Counted from the first letter of the stretch, positions 7,601 to 16,637 are shown. The stretch: DNA of 64,000 bases from Natronococcus pandeyae (GCF_008122205.1 NZ_PHNJ01000001.1:310001-374000); one strand, 5' to 3'. Notes: generated by a model from the letters alone, not told the origin. Made by a program: numbers and translations.

Positions 7601-8900
7601 AAGCCAACGCAACCGCGAGCGGGATAGCGAAGCAACGTTCGGAGAGTACGGCGGACAGTACGTTCCCGAGGCGCTGATGCCGGCGGTGCAGGAACTCGAG
7701 GACGCCTACGAGCGCTACGTCCTCGAGAACGAGGACGGGTTCATGGACGAGTTCCGCGAGCGGATGCGGGACTTCGGCGGTCGACCGACGCCGCTGCAGC
7801 GCGCGGATCGACTGAGCGAGCGCTACGACCGCGAGATCTACCTCAAGCGCGAGGACCTCCTCCACGGCGGCGCGCACAAGCTGAACAACGCGCTCGGACA
7901 GGTGCTGCTGGCCAAGTACATGGGCAAGGAGCGGATCATCGCCGAGACGGGCGCCGGACAGCACGGCACTGCGACGGCGATGGCCGCGGCCCACCTCGAC
8001 ATGCCCTGCGAGATCTACATGGGCCGGACGGACATCAACCGCCAGCGGCCGAACGTCTACCGCATGCGGATGAACGGCGCCGAGGTGAACCCAGTCGACG
8101 CCGGCAGCGCCACCCTGAAGGAGGCGATCAACGAGACGATGCGCGACTGGGCGACGACCGTCGAGCGGACCCACTACGTGATCGGGTCGATCGTCGGCCC
8201 GCATCCGTTCCCGAAGGTGGTCCGGGACTTCCAGGCCGTCATCGGCCGCGAAGCCCGCGAGCAGATCCAGGAGCAGGCCGGCCGACTCCCCGACAGTGTC
8301 GTCGCCTGCGCCGGCGGCGGCTCGAACACGATGGGGGCGTTTCACGAGTTCGTTCCCGACGAGAGCGTGGCCCTTCACGCGGTAGAGGCCGGCGGCTCGA
8401 GCCTCGATATCGACGAAAAAAAGGGTCTTGCCCCCAACTCCGCGACGCTCTCGACCGGCACCGACGGCGTGCTCCACGGCGCGATGACCAAGCTGCTCCA
8501 GAGCGGCGACGGACAGATCATGGAATCACACAGCGTCAGTGCGGGACTCGACTACGCCGGTGTCGGCCCCGAACTCTCACACCTGGTCGACACTGGTCGC
8601 GTCACCCCGGTCAGCGTCGACGACGACGACGCGCTCAACGGTTTCCACAGACTCTCGCGGCTCGAAGGGATCATCCCGGCGCTCGAGTCGAGTCACGCGC
8701 TCGGCTACCTGGAGCGCGCGGCGGGGCCCGCCGCGGATGGTCGAGCGGCGAAGCCGCGAGACGAGAACTACGAGGAACTGGGCGATCTCGTCGTCGTAAA
8801 CGTCTCCGGACGCGGCGATAAGGATCTGGAAACGGTGCTCGAGGAGACCGAGAAACGCGATCTCGAGGCCGCGCCCGAAGTGGAGGTGTTCGATTCATGA
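7593..8900 (+). CDS. trpB: Tryptophan synthase beta chain
   Basis: PLP enzyme that condenses indole (channelled from TrpA) with serine to give tryptophan. The 435-residue protein is of the TrpB1 type: '[15 protein letters not shown]' at the N-terminus, PLP-binding Lys96 in '[13 protein letters not shown]', '[10 protein letters not shown]', the phosphate loop '[10 protein letters not shown]' and '[15 protein letters not shown]'. Near the C-terminus (about residues 373-390) lies an extra Ala/Gly/Arg-rich stretch, [13 protein letters not shown], encoded by two palindromes and lying between 'LGYLERA' and '[16 protein letters not shown]'. The start overlaps trpC by eight bases and the end overlaps trpA by four, indicating translational coupling. 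Confidence 0.97.
   Translation: MSESQRNRERDSEATFGEYGGQYVPEALMPAVQELEDAYERYVLENEDGFMDEFRERMRDFGGRPTPLQRADRLSERYDREIYLKREDLLHGGAHKLNNALGQVLLAKYMGKERIIAETGAGQHGTATAMAAAHLDMPCEIYMGRTDINRQRPNVYRMRMNGAEVNPVDAGSATLKEAINETMRDWATTVERTHYVIGSIVGPHPFPKVVRDFQAVIGREAREQIQEQAGRLPDSVVACAGGGSNTMGAFHEFVPDESVALHAVEAGGSSLDIDEKKGLAPNSATLSTGTDGVLHGAMTKLLQSGDGQIMESHSVSAGLDYAGVGPELSHLVDTGRVTPVSVDDDDALNGFHRLSRLEGIIPALESSHALGYLERAAGPAADGRAAKPRDENYEELGDLVVVNVSGRGDKDLETVLEETEKRDLEAAPEVEVFDS
8717..8735. repeat. GC-rich palindrome inside trpB insert
   Basis: Nine-base perfect arms CGCGGCGGG / CCCGCCGCG around a single G. First of two palindromes that encode the extra loop of TrpB. Confidence 0.7.
8740..8762. repeat. Hairpin inside trpB insert, related to the trpC copy
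   Basis: Stem GCGGC / GCCGC around GAA, flanked by GTCGA and GAGAC exactly as at 7378-7400. The closing T-A pair of the trpC copy is C-G here, a compensatory change that keeps the stem. Confidence 0.75.
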
Positions 8901-9754
8901 GTGGTGAGACGAACGCGCAGACCGACAGCGACATCGAGGCTGCCATCCGCGAGAACCACCCCGCCCTCATCAGCTACATCACCGCTGGCGATCCCTCGCT
9001 CGAGGACACGAAGGAGTACGTCGAGGCGCTCGACCGCGGCGGCGCGGACCTGATCGAACTCGGCCTGCCGTTCTCGGAACCGATCGCGGAGGGGCCGACG
9101 ATCCAGGCGGCGATCAACCGCGCCCTGGACGCCGGCACGACCCCCCAGGGTTTCTTCGAACTCGTCGACGAACTCGAGACGGAGGCGCCGCTGCTGGTGA
9201 TGACCTACTACAATATGATTCTCCAGTATGGATCGGAACCCGACGTCCGGCCGTTCGTCGAACGGGCCGCAGAGGCCGGCCTCTCGGGCATCATCGTCCC
9301 CGACCTCCCCGCCGAGGAGGCCGACCCGCTTCGGGACGCCTGCGACGACCACGGACTCGACCTCGTCTTCATCGTCGCGCCGACGACCGAGGGCGAGCGC
9401 CTCGAGACCATCATGTCACAGGTGTCGGGCTTCGCCTACGTGCAGGCTCGACTCGGGACGACGGGCGCTCGAGCGGATGTCTCGAACGCGACCCACGACA
9501 GTCTCACGCGTCTCGAGGAGTACGACGTCCCCAAAGCCGTCGGCTTCGGCGTCAGCGAGGGCGACCACGCCGCCGAGATCGTCGAAGCGGGCGCTGACGG
9601 CGTCATCGTCGGCAGCGCGCTCGTCGACATAATTGCGGAACATGAAGAGGGAGACGCGCCCGCGGCGGACGACCTCGAGGCTAAAGCTCGCGAACTCAAA
9701 CGCGGCGCGCTTCGTGGCGCCGAGGGAGATGTACCGGAACCAGAACAGCCATAA
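8897..9754 (+). CDS. trpA: Tryptophan synthase alpha chain
   Basis: Cleaves indole-3-glycerol phosphate to indole and glyceraldehyde 3-phosphate and passes indole to TrpB. The 285-residue TIM barrel has '[12 protein letters not shown]', the active-site segment '[17 protein letters not shown]', '[11 protein letters not shown]', and the phosphate-binding '[10 protein letters not shown]' and '[10 protein letters not shown]' loops. Catalytic Glu49 of the bacterial enzyme corresponds to Glu54, but the second catalytic acid, Asp60 in bacteria (PLADG), is Glu65 here (PIAEG), with the same 11-residue spacing. The start overlaps the trpB stop (ATGA). A polar, Glu/Pro-rich C-terminal tail extends past the barrel. 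Confidence 0.97.
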   Translation: MSGETNAQTDSDIEAAIRENHPALISYITAGDPSLEDTKEYVEALDRGGADLIELGLPFSEPIAEGPTIQAAINRALDAGTTPQGFFELVDELETEAPLLVMTYYNMILQYGSEPDVRPFVERAAEAGLSGIIVPDLPAEEADPLRDACDDHGLDLVFIVAPTTEGERLETIMSQVSGFAYVQARLGTTGARADVSNATHDSLTRLEEYDVPKAVGFGVSEGDHAAEIVEAGADGVIVGSALVDIIAEHEEGDAPAADDLEAKARELKRGALRGAEGDVPEPEQP

Positions 9755-9778
9755 CCAACTGATTGCTAGACACTCGCA

Positions 9779-10573
9779 ATGACTACCGGAATCGACGCAC
9801 GACTCGACCGAATCGGTACAGACGGATCGTACGTAATCGTCCCGATGGACCACGGCATCACGCTGGGTGCCGTCCAGGGCCTGAAGGATATCGAATCGAC
9901 CATCGACGCTGTAACTCGCGGCGGCGCCGACGCCGTCCTCACGCAGAAGGGGATCGCGCCGCGCGTCCACGAGAACAAAAACGATAAAGGCTACATCGTC
10001 CACCTCAACGCCTCGACGACGATCGGACCCGACGAGCAGGACAAACGGATGACGGGCACCGTCGAGGAAGCGATCCGTGCCGGCGCCGACGCCGTCTCCT
10101 TCCACATCAACGTCGGCTCGAACTACGAACCCGACCAGACCGCGCAGCTGTCGAAAGTCACCGAAACGGCGACCCGGTTCGGGATTCCGGTCCTCGCGAT
10201 GGCCTACGCCCGCGGGCCGGGCGTCGACTCCGCCGATCCCGAGGCGCTCGGCCACGCGGTTCGGCTCGCCGAGGAGGTCGGCGCCGATCTCGTGAAGACG
10301 GGCTACAGCGGCGACGCCGACAGCTTCCAGCACGTCGTCGAGTCGACCCGGCTCCCGGTCGTCATCGCCGGCGGCTCGAGAGGGACCGACCGGGAGACCA
10401 TCGAGATGGTTCGCGGAGCGATGGACGGCGGCGGCGCCGGCATCTCGATGGGTCGATCGATTTTCCAGCACGAGGATCCAGAGGCGATCGCGACGGCCGT
10501 CTCCGGCGTCGTCCACGACGACCTCTCGGTCGACGACGCGCTCGCGGAATCCGGGCTGGCGCTCGAGGTCTGA
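9779..10573 (+). CDS. 2-amino-3,7-dideoxy-D-threo-hept-6-ulosonate synthase
   Basis: First enzyme of the archaeal route to dehydroquinate that avoids DAHP: it condenses aspartate semialdehyde with a 6-deoxyketohexose phosphate-derived unit by a class I aldolase-type reaction. The 264-residue protein has 'VPMDHGITLG' (Asp24), Tyr143 in 'MAYARGPG', the Schiff-base lysine Lys173 in 'LVKTGYSGD' and the phosphate loop 'AGGSRGTDRE ... GGAGISMGRSIF'. It is distinguished from fructose-bisphosphate aldolase by these motifs and by its partner DHQ synthase II at 15.2 kb. It begins 24 bases after trpA and is probably the last gene of the trp operon, linking pathway entry with the tryptophan branch. Confidence 0.93.
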   Translation: MTTGIDARLDRIGTDGSYVIVPMDHGITLGAVQGLKDIESTIDAVTRGGADAVLTQKGIAPRVHENKNDKGYIVHLNASTTIGPDEQDKRMTGTVEEAIRAGADAVSFHINVGSNYEPDQTAQLSKVTETATRFGIPVLAMAYARGPGVDSADPEALGHAVRLAEEVGADLVKTGYSGDADSFQHVVESTRLPVVIAGGSRGTDRETIEMVRGAMDGGGAGISMGRSIFQHEDPEAIATAVSGVVHDDLSVDDALAESGLALEV

Positions 10574-10775
10574 ACGTTCGGCGCATCCGCTTCGCGCAGC
10601 GCTCTCGGTCCGTTCTCTCCTCCGTCGATACCGCTACCCGCATCTTCTCGACGGGGTCGTTCGACTCGGTTCCGTTTTCGTTCTCCACGACGGACTGATC
10701 CGCCCGTCAGAGCTACTGTCAATCTGTAAACAATGTATATCTACTCGCGACGCCTCGGTACTACCGGAGATTACC

Positions 10776-11369
10776 ATGAGCACAGCTCCTTCGGAAGCCG
10801 GAACGTACTCCCTGCAGAAGGGATGGCGAACGCTCGCGCTCGCGGGCGGCGTCCTCGTATTACTCGGCCTACTCGCGATGTTGCTCCCGTTCGCGATGGG
10901 TCTCGCAATAACGTACCTCGTCGGTGCACTACTGGTCGTCGGCGGAATCGTCCACGCCGGACACGCCGTCACGGCGCGCGGATGGCGGGGTTCACTCTGG
11001 CAACTGACGCTCGCGGTCGTCTCGATCGTCGCCGGGATCGCCCTCCTCGTCAACCCGGTTCTCGGACTCCTGAGCCTGACGATCCTGGTCATCGCGTACC
11101 TGTTGGTCGAGGGCCTCGCGGAACTCGGTGTGAGTCTCCGAATGGCCGGCGAGCCAGGCCGTGGCTGGATCGCAGCCAGCGGCGTGATCTCGCTCGTCCT
11201 CGCGGGCCTCCTCTGGGCTGGATTCCCCGCGGATGCTGCCTGGGCGATCGGGCTGCTCGTCGGTATCAGCCTCTTCACGACCGGGCTCTCGATGGTTGCC
11301 GTGGCCTACGGCGGTCGCCGCATCGACGAGGACGTTGCGCCGCCGGCGACCGAACCGCGCGGTGCGTGA
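10776..11369 (+). CDS. HdeD-like DUF308 membrane protein
   Basis: 197-residue membrane protein of the HdeD/DUF308 family, named after the E. coli acid-resistance protein. Six hydrophobic helices in three hairpins are visible (about 20-40, 45-65, 75-95, 98-118, 130-150, 155-178), with the repeated pattern of short loops containing Gly and Asn-Pro (ALLVNPVLGL). No catalytic residues are expected; the haloarchaeal role is unknown. An A/T-rich element around 10729-10742 precedes it, so it likely has its own promoter and is not part of the upstream operon. Confidence 0.85.
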   Translation: MSTAPSEAGTYSLQKGWRTLALAGGVLVLLGLLAMLLPFAMGLAITYLVGALLVVGGIVHAGHAVTARGWRGSLWQLTLAVVSIVAGIALLVNPVLGLLSLTILVIAYLLVEGLAELGVSLRMAGEPGRGWIAASGVISLVLAGLLWAGFPADAAWAIGLLVGISLFTTGLSMVAVAYGGRRIDEDVAPPATEPRGA

Positions 11370-11447
11370 GCCACCGCGTCCGAATTTTTCCGATCACGCT
11401 CCCCAGTTCTTCAATAGTTATCCCGAGCGAGGGCGTACGCCGAATTC

Positions 11448-12038
11448 GTGGCCCGACCGACGATCACGACGCGACCGCTGGAGGCGACCGAGACGGGACA
11501 CCTGACGGAGCTGCTGTACGACGACGGCTCGAACGACGAAGTGCTGGTCTGTGCCGCCCACGGGGGCGAGGTCGAGCCCGGAACCGCGGAACAGGCACTC
11601 GAGTTGGCGACGCGGCTCCCGACCGCCAGCTGCTGGGCCTGCCTGGGATACGACGAACGCGACGCGTTCGAGGAGTGGCACCCTCCCTCGTCGGCCATCG
11701 ATCCCGAAGAGTACCCGCTGCTCGCGGAAATCGCCGACCGCGGCTTCGAGACCGTGATCAGCCTGCACGGGCTCGGCGACGATCGGGTGCTCGTCGGCGG
11801 CGGAATCGACGCCGACGCGAAACGAGCGGTCGCCTCGCGTCTCGAGGCGGCTCTCACGCTCCCCGTCGAAACCGTCTCTGACGGGCCGTACGCCGGTGCC
11901 AGCCCGAACAACTTCGTCAACTGGCTCGCGGCGGACGGCGGCGGCCTCCAGCTCGAGCAGGGGCGCTCCGTCCGCGAGCGCGAGGGCGACGCCGTGATGT
12001 CGACGCTCGAGGCGGCGCTCGCAGACGGGGTCCTTTAA
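11448..12038 (+). CDS. Poly-gamma-glutamate hydrolase family protein
   Basis: 196-residue protein of the PghP/YmaC-type family whose characterised phage member is a zinc endopeptidase that degrades poly-gamma-glutamate capsule. The sequence begins (GTG start at 11448) with a short strand and 'VLVCAAHGGEVEPGTA', where His and Glu are the expected metal ligands, and continues with 'VISLHGLGDDRVLVGGG', which supplies the second His. No signal peptide is present, so the protein is probably cytosolic, which makes capsule turnover doubtful; some haloarchaea do make poly-gamma-glutamate. Its 3' end overlaps the convergent nucleoside permease-family gene by four bases. Confidence 0.82.
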   Translation: MARPTITTRPLEATETGHLTELLYDDGSNDEVLVCAAHGGEVEPGTAEQALELATRLPTASCWACLGYDERDAFEEWHPPSSAIDPEEYPLLAEIADRGFETVISLHGLGDDRVLVGGGIDADAKRAVASRLEAALTLPVETVSDGPYAGASPNNFVNWLAADGGGLQLEQGRSVREREGDAVMSTLEAALADGVL

Positions 12039-12985
12039 CGAATCCCGAGCGGATCCGTCGCGACGAGATGCTCGACGACCGCCGAGCCGACGCGCGCGGC
12101 GTTCTCGATCGCCAGCGCGAGGCTCGGCTCGGTCCCGTCGAAGCTCTCCTCGACCGCCTGTCCGGGCGCCGGTCGGTCGTAGTTCGCGACCGCGCGCACG
12201 CTCAGGTACTGCTCGAGCCGATCGAACCGCTCGAGGGCGGTCGCCGTCGCGGCGTCTTCCATCTGTGTGGTGGCGTACGGCGCGACGCCGTAGCGCTCGC
12301 AGAGCCACTCGACCTCTGCAGCGTACTGCGGGCCGTGCCAGAACTCGTCGCCGCAGACGGTCGTCCCGGTTTCGAGGGTCGGTCCGCCATCGGGAGCGTC
12401 GGGATACCGGCGCTGGTAGTCGTCGACGGCCGCGTTCGTCCGAAGATCGACCTCCCGAGCAGCCGTGGACGCGGCGTCGACGAGTCGCTCCTCGAGGTGG
12501 TGGACGTAATCCCGCGGCCGGTAAGCGAGGGTGTCGATCGCGTCGATCTCCGCCGATTTGCCGTCGGTTCGTCCGTTCGGTGTTTCGGTCCGGTCCCACC
12601 GGTGCTTTCGATCCCAGTCGACGATGGCGTCGGCGACGACGACCGACCCGAGCGCGGCGGTAGACGGCGACGCGCCGGCGATACCGCTCGAGAGCACGTA
12701 CGTCGACTCGAGGTCGACGCCCGGAGACGCTAGCAGCGACGCCGTCGTCGTCGCCGCGTCGCTCTTGCCGATCCCGGTCGTCGTGATAGCGATCCCCGAC
12801 TCGGTCAGGTACAGCGGCGTGTCCGTCCCCGGAACGGCGAGCGCGTCGGTGGGTTCGTAGCGCTCGAGCCACGCCCCCCGCTCGTCCAGCGGCGGTTCCG
12901 CGACCGCGGTGAGGACGAGCGCGGTCGGTCGGACCGGCGCGTCAGGCGCGGGCGGCCGCGGCTCCGGAAGCGTGCGGTCGCTCAT
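12035..12985 (-). CDS. Purine nucleoside permease (NUP)-family protein, phosphorylase fold
   Basis: 316-residue protein of the NUP family (PF06516), which shares the fold of purine nucleoside phosphorylases. Recognisable segments are 'TTTGIGKSDAATTTASLL', 'TYVLSSGIAGASP' followed by 'LGSVVVADAIVDWDRKHRW', and 'ATTQMEDAATATALERF', which matches the substrate-binding Met-Glu-Asp region. Fungal members were described as nucleoside permeases, but the absence of membrane helices here favours a cytosolic nucleoside-binding or phosphorolytic enzyme. The Pro-rich N-terminus (1-25) precedes the domain. Substrate not assignable from sequence. Confidence 0.85.
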   Translation of the reverse strand: MSDRTLPEPRPPAPDAPVRPTALVLTAVAEPPLDERGAWLERYEPTDALAVPGTDTPLYLTESGIAITTTGIGKSDAATTTASLLASPGVDLESTYVLSSGIAGASPSTAALGSVVVADAIVDWDRKHRWDRTETPNGRTDGKSAEIDAIDTLAYRPRDYVHHLEERLVDAASTAAREVDLRTNAAVDDYQRRYPDAPDGGPTLETGTTVCGDEFWHGPQYAAEVEWLCERYGVAPYATTQMEDAATATALERFDRLEQYLSVRAVANYDRPAPGQAVEESFDGTEPSLALAIENAARVGSAVVEHLVATDPLGIR

Positions 12986-13026
12986 AGCCGACGCTCGTCG
13001 CCTGCGGAGAAAGGTGCACCGAAGGG

Positions 13027-13647
13027 ATGTCGCGATTCGGAACTGTTTCGGGGTCCGGTTTCGTTCGTCGATCCGTGACCGAGGGGGAGGAGCTCACGAT
13101 CGACGACGAGATCGTCGCCCGCGCTCGCATTCACGCTCGCGAGGTGATCGACGAGCACGATCTCGGGCTCGCACTCGACGCGCTCGAGTGGCGAGTGTCC
13201 GCGAGGGCGCGCCGACGAGCGGGACTGTGCCGGTGGCACGCCGACCGCGAGGTGGCGACGATCGTGCTCGCCCGCCGGGCCTACGAGCGCTACGAGTGGG
13301 CCGAGTTCGCGGCCGTCGTCAGACACGAACTCGTCCACGCCTGGGAGTTCCAGCGCTTCGGCGAGTCCGGTCACGGCTCGCGGTTTCGCGAACTGGCCGC
13401 GACGCTCGAGGCGCCCCGTCACTGTCGGTCGTTCGCCGAGCCGCGGTACGTGCTTCGCTGTCGCGAGCGCGGCTGCACGTGGCGAGCAACGCGTCATCGG
13501 GCGTCGAAGCCGGTGCGAGCACCCGACGGGTACCGGTGTGGCGACTGCGGCGGTGCTCTCGAGGTCGAGCACACCGACAGCGGCCGGACGTGGGAGAGCG
13601 CGAGCGGATTCGGCGGAGCGAAGGCGGCACTCGGCGACGAGTGGTGA
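13027..13647 (+). CDS. SprT-like zinc metalloprotease-fold protein
   Basis: 206-residue protein with a SprT-like domain: 'VVRHELVHAWEFQRFG' contains the HExxH motif (His100, Glu101, His104) and a third ligand candidate, His116, in 'GHGSRF'. It is followed by a C-terminal zinc ribbon with CRERGC and CGDCGG pairs. The eukaryotic relative Spartan removes DNA-protein crosslinks; bacterial SprT is poorly understood. A comparable DNA-associated protease role is possible but inferred. The exact start is uncertain: a GTG at 13075 would remove 16 poorly conserved residues. Confidence 0.85.
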   Translation: MSRFGTVSGSGFVRRSVTEGEELTIDDEIVARARIHAREVIDEHDLGLALDALEWRVSARARRRAGLCRWHADREVATIVLARRAYERYEWAEFAAVVRHELVHAWEFQRFGESGHGSRFRELAATLEAPRHCRSFAEPRYVLRCRERGCTWRATRHRASKPVRAPDGYRCGDCGGALEVEHTDSGRTWESASGFGGAKAALGDEW

Positions 13648-13833
13648 GCGGATCGGCGAACGCAGTGAACGAGAACCGCGACACGCGACCGGCAACGCCG
13701 CGTGCAAACGAGGATATTCGCCCGAGCGGCCGCGAGCGCGAGAGCTTTCGGAGCGATGCAGCATCGCGTCTCTGAGCACTACCGGCGAGTCGGCCACGGA
13801 ACACTTATTCGGCGACCGAGTGCAGGTTCATCC

Positions 13834-14376
13834 ATGGGAATACTCGATTTGATGCTGGGAAAGTCGGGTGAGGGCCAACAGGGGGTCGAGGGTCGTTCGT
13901 ACAAGCTTCCGGAGGAGACACACGAGTTCGTCTACCCGACCGCGGTCCGGCGCGAGGAACTCGAGGCCGTCGACGACCTGCTCGCGGCCGACGCGGAGGC
14001 GCCCTCCATAGAGGAGAACGCCGGAGAGATCCAGGACGCCTTCGACGACCTCTTCGACGGCGACGGGCCCGACGCAACCAAGCTCGTCGAACGGGAGCGA
14101 GAGACCCGACAGCGCGCCGAGACGCTGCTCGAAACCTGGCACGAACGGCTCGACGAGGGAACCGACGCGATGGGCGTCGTCTATATACAGTCGGACGACT
14201 ACTCGGCGCTGGCCGCGTTCGTCAAGCGCTGTACGGAACGCGGCGAGCGGGACGACGATCCGTTCGAGCTTCCCGACTCGTTCCCGGCCGTCCCACCCCT
14301 GCTCAAACGGCTGGACGAGTCGACCGACAGCAGGTACCGCGCCGTCGTCCACACCGACCTGCTTCCCTCGCAGTAG
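13834..14376 (+). CDS. Conserved-looking acidic hypothetical protein
   Basis: 180-residue soluble acidic protein that I do not recognise. It has a hydrophobic N-terminal helix (MGILDLMLGKS), a Glu/Asp-rich middle with a predicted helix of charged heptads around 'KLVERERETRQRAETLLETW', and a C-terminal segment ending 'YRAVVHTDLLPSQ'. No cysteines suggestive of metal binding and no transmembrane span. The ATG at 13834 is preferred to one at 13702 because the upstream residues read like a high-GC, Arg-rich non-coding frame. It stands alone between the SprT-like gene and a convergent HAD hydrolase. Confidence 0.7.
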   Translation: MGILDLMLGKSGEGQQGVEGRSYKLPEETHEFVYPTAVRREELEAVDDLLAADAEAPSIEENAGEIQDAFDDLFDGDGPDATKLVERERETRQRAETLLETWHERLDEGTDAMGVVYIQSDDYSALAAFVKRCTERGERDDDPFELPDSFPAVPPLLKRLDESTDSRYRAVVHTDLLPSQ

Positions 14377-14397
14377 CCGGTCGCCGCTATCGCGGCC

Positions 14398-15075
14398 TCA
14401 GAGGATCGACTCGAGTCGCTCGAGCGACGAGAGCTCGTAGGTCGGCACGTGTTCGTCTTCCGCCGCGCGGTCGCGACCGACGTCGATCCAGGCCGAGTCG
14501 ATCCCCATCGCGTTGGCGCCGGCGATATCGGCGCGCAGCGAGTCCCCGACGTGGATCGCGGCGTCGGGCGTCGCCTCGAGTTCGCCGAGTGCGCGCTCGA
14601 ACGGCGCCGCGTTGGGCTTCGGGTGGATACCGGCGCTCGGGTCCGTGTAGACGCGAACGTCGAACGCGTCCTCGATGTCGAGCGCTCGCAGCTTCTGGAT
14701 CTGGGTCGGTCGTCCCCCGTTCGTGATGAGGGCGACCTGCCCGCGCTCGCGAGCGTGCTCGAGGGCGGCCGCCGCGCCGGGACGGAACCGGACGGCGCTC
14801 GGATCCTGCACCTCGAGATACCGCTCGGCGAGCGAGGGGGCGAGGGTCGGATCGGCGTCCGCTCGGCCGGCGACCTCGCTGAAGAGGTGTTCGTAGAACT
14901 CGCGGGCCGTCTGGACCGTCGGCAGCGACGGGACGGCGGCGCGGAGATCGGACGGCGTACAGAACCGGTCGCAGTCGACGCCCTCGAACGTCCGCTCGAG
15001 CAGCGTCGCGGGATCCTGCGTGGGTTCGCAGATCGTTTTATCGAGATCGAAACAGACCGCGTCGTAAGAACTCAT
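14398..15075 (-). CDS. HAD-family hydrolase
   Basis: 225-residue haloacid dehalogenase-superfamily phosphatase. Motif I 'AVCFDLDKTIC' supplies the nucleophilic Asp and the general-acid Asp two residues later, motif II is 'VALITNGG', motif III Lys lies in 'GIHPKPNAAPFERAL', and motif IV is 'IHVGDSLRADIAGANAMG'. The insertion between motifs I and II is helical (C1-type cap), like phosphoglycolate or pyrimidine nucleotidases. The substrate cannot be read from the sequence. It diverges from the DHQ synthase II gene across a 162-base spacer. Confidence 0.9.
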   Translation of the reverse strand: MSSYDAVCFDLDKTICEPTQDPATLLERTFEGVDCDRFCTPSDLRAAVPSLPTVQTAREFYEHLFSEVAGRADADPTLAPSLAERYLEVQDPSAVRFRPGAAAALEHARERGQVALITNGGRPTQIQKLRALDIEDAFDVRVYTDPSAGIHPKPNAAPFERALGELEATPDAAIHVGDSLRADIAGANAMGIDSAWIDVGRDRAAEDEHVPTYELSSLERLESIL

Positions 15076-15237
15076 CTTGGCAGTAGTATGGCACCAGGCG
15101 TTCTCAACGTTTCGCAGCGAGGCGTGGTGCCCGTGACGCGACTCGAGCGCCCGGCTGTCACGCGAGCCGACCTTTCGATTGCCCCGACTGCTGCCAGATT
15201 CGCCACGTTCAAGCCACTCCCCTTCGAGGATCGTGGT

Positions 15238-16419
15238 ATGACGAGAGCTGTCTGGGTCAAGGCCGACGATGCCGTCGGCGACTGGGACGATCGCCGAGCG
15301 CGGATCACGGCCGCGCTCGAGGCAGGAGCCGACTGGGTACTGGTCGACGAGGAGGACGTCGAACGCGTCCGCGAACTCGGCGAGATCGGCGTCGCAGCGT
15401 TCCGAACCGACGGAGACGTGACGCTGGTCGACAACATCGAGAGCGACGATACGACGGACGTTGAACCCGACGCCATCGTCGTCGGCAAGGAGGGCGAGGG
15501 CGACGGCACGATCGACCTTCCGGAGGATCTCTCCGGCTCCGCCGACCTCTCGACGCTGCGTCGCAACGGCGAACTGGACCGGGGCGCGTACGTGCGCATC
15601 CTCGGGAAGGAGTACGAGTCGTTCGCCGAAACTGCTTCCGAGGAGGCCGATTACACGATCGTCGTTGGCGAGGACTGGACGATCATCCCCCTCGAGAACC
15701 TGATCGCGCGCATCGGCGAGGAGACCGACCTCGTCGCGGGCGTCACCTCCGCCGAGGAGGCGAAGACGGCGTTCGAAACCCTCGAGATCGGTGCCGACGC
15801 CGTGTTGCTCGACTCGGACGACCCCGACGAGATCCGCCGAACGGTCGAGGTACGCGACGAAGCGGAGCGGGAGTCGCTTTCCCTCGAGTACGCGGAAGTG
15901 CTCGACGTCGAGCAGGTCGGCAGCGCGGATCGAGTCTGCGTCGACACCGGGTCGCTGCTCGAACACGACGAGGGGATGCTCGTCGGCTCGATGGCCCGCG
16001 GACTCGTCTTCGTCCACGCGGAGACCGCCGAGTCGCCGTACGTCGCCTCGCGGCCGTTCCGGGTCAACGCCGGCGCGGTCCATGCCTACGTCCGAACGCC
16101 CGACGGCGGCACGAAGTACCTCTCGGAGCTCCAGAGCGGCGACGAGGTCCAGATCGTCGACACCGACGGTAACACCCGCGAGGCGATCGTCGGCCGCGTC
16201 AAGATCGAAAAACGACCCATGTTCCGGATCGCCCTCGAAACGAACGATGGCGACCGCATCGAGACGCTGCTCCAGAACGCCGAGACGATCAAGGTGCCCA
16301 CGAGTGCGGGTCGAACGGCCGTCACCGACCTCGAGGCGGGCGACGAACTGCTGCTCTACTACGAGGACACCGCGCGACACTTCGGCGAGGCGGTCGAGGA
16401 GAGTATTATCGAGAAATAA
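15238..16419 (+). CDS. 3-dehydroquinate synthase II
   Basis: Second enzyme of the archaeal aromatic route (AroB' type): NAD-dependent oxidative deamination and cyclisation of 2-amino-3,7-dideoxy-heptulosonate to 3-dehydroquinate. The 393-residue protein shows the family signatures 'VWVKADDAVGDWDDRR', 'TIIPLENLIARIGEET', 'GSLLEHDEGMLVGSMARG', 'SRPFRVNAGAVHAY' and 'YLSELQSGDEV'. Unrelated to bacterial AroB. Its substrate is made by the enzyme at 9.8 kb and its product is used by the dehydratase at 23.9 kb; none of these three genes is adjacent. Start ATG 15238 gives the usual N-terminus. Confidence 0.95.
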   Translation: MTRAVWVKADDAVGDWDDRRARITAALEAGADWVLVDEEDVERVRELGEIGVAAFRTDGDVTLVDNIESDDTTDVEPDAIVVGKEGEGDGTIDLPEDLSGSADLSTLRRNGELDRGAYVRILGKEYESFAETASEEADYTIVVGEDWTIIPLENLIARIGEETDLVAGVTSAEEAKTAFETLEIGADAVLLDSDDPDEIRRTVEVRDEAERESLSLEYAEVLDVEQVGSADRVCVDTGSLLEHDEGMLVGSMARGLVFVHAETAESPYVASRPFRVNAGAVHAYVRTPDGGTKYLSELQSGDEVQIVDTDGNTREAIVGRVKIEKRPMFRIALETNDGDRIETLLQNAETIKVPTSAGRTAVTDLEAGDELLLYYEDTARHFGEAVEESIIEK

Positions 16420-16637
16420 CACTTTTCCGGAACGTCTTCGTCTCCCGAAACAGGGTATTGCTACCATACCGCACGCCTTTCGGGGAATTGCCCGAGACTG
16501 CGCCGTTTGTCTGCCAAATCTGGACAGACTCGGCCAATCGAACACTAGATACCGAATAAACGTGGAAATAGTCCAGTAATTTAGCGCAGTTGTTGGCAAA
16601 ATCTATGCCAGTCGGTGGCATGCTCTCTTCCGGGGCC

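Noticed and set aside
14398-16599. 733-codon open frame on the minus strand, running antisense to DHQ synthase II and on into the HAD hydrolase
   Set aside because: Only its 3' part (14398-15075) is the HAD gene; the rest mirrors the DHQ synthase coding strand, as high GC removes stop codons from the opposite strand.
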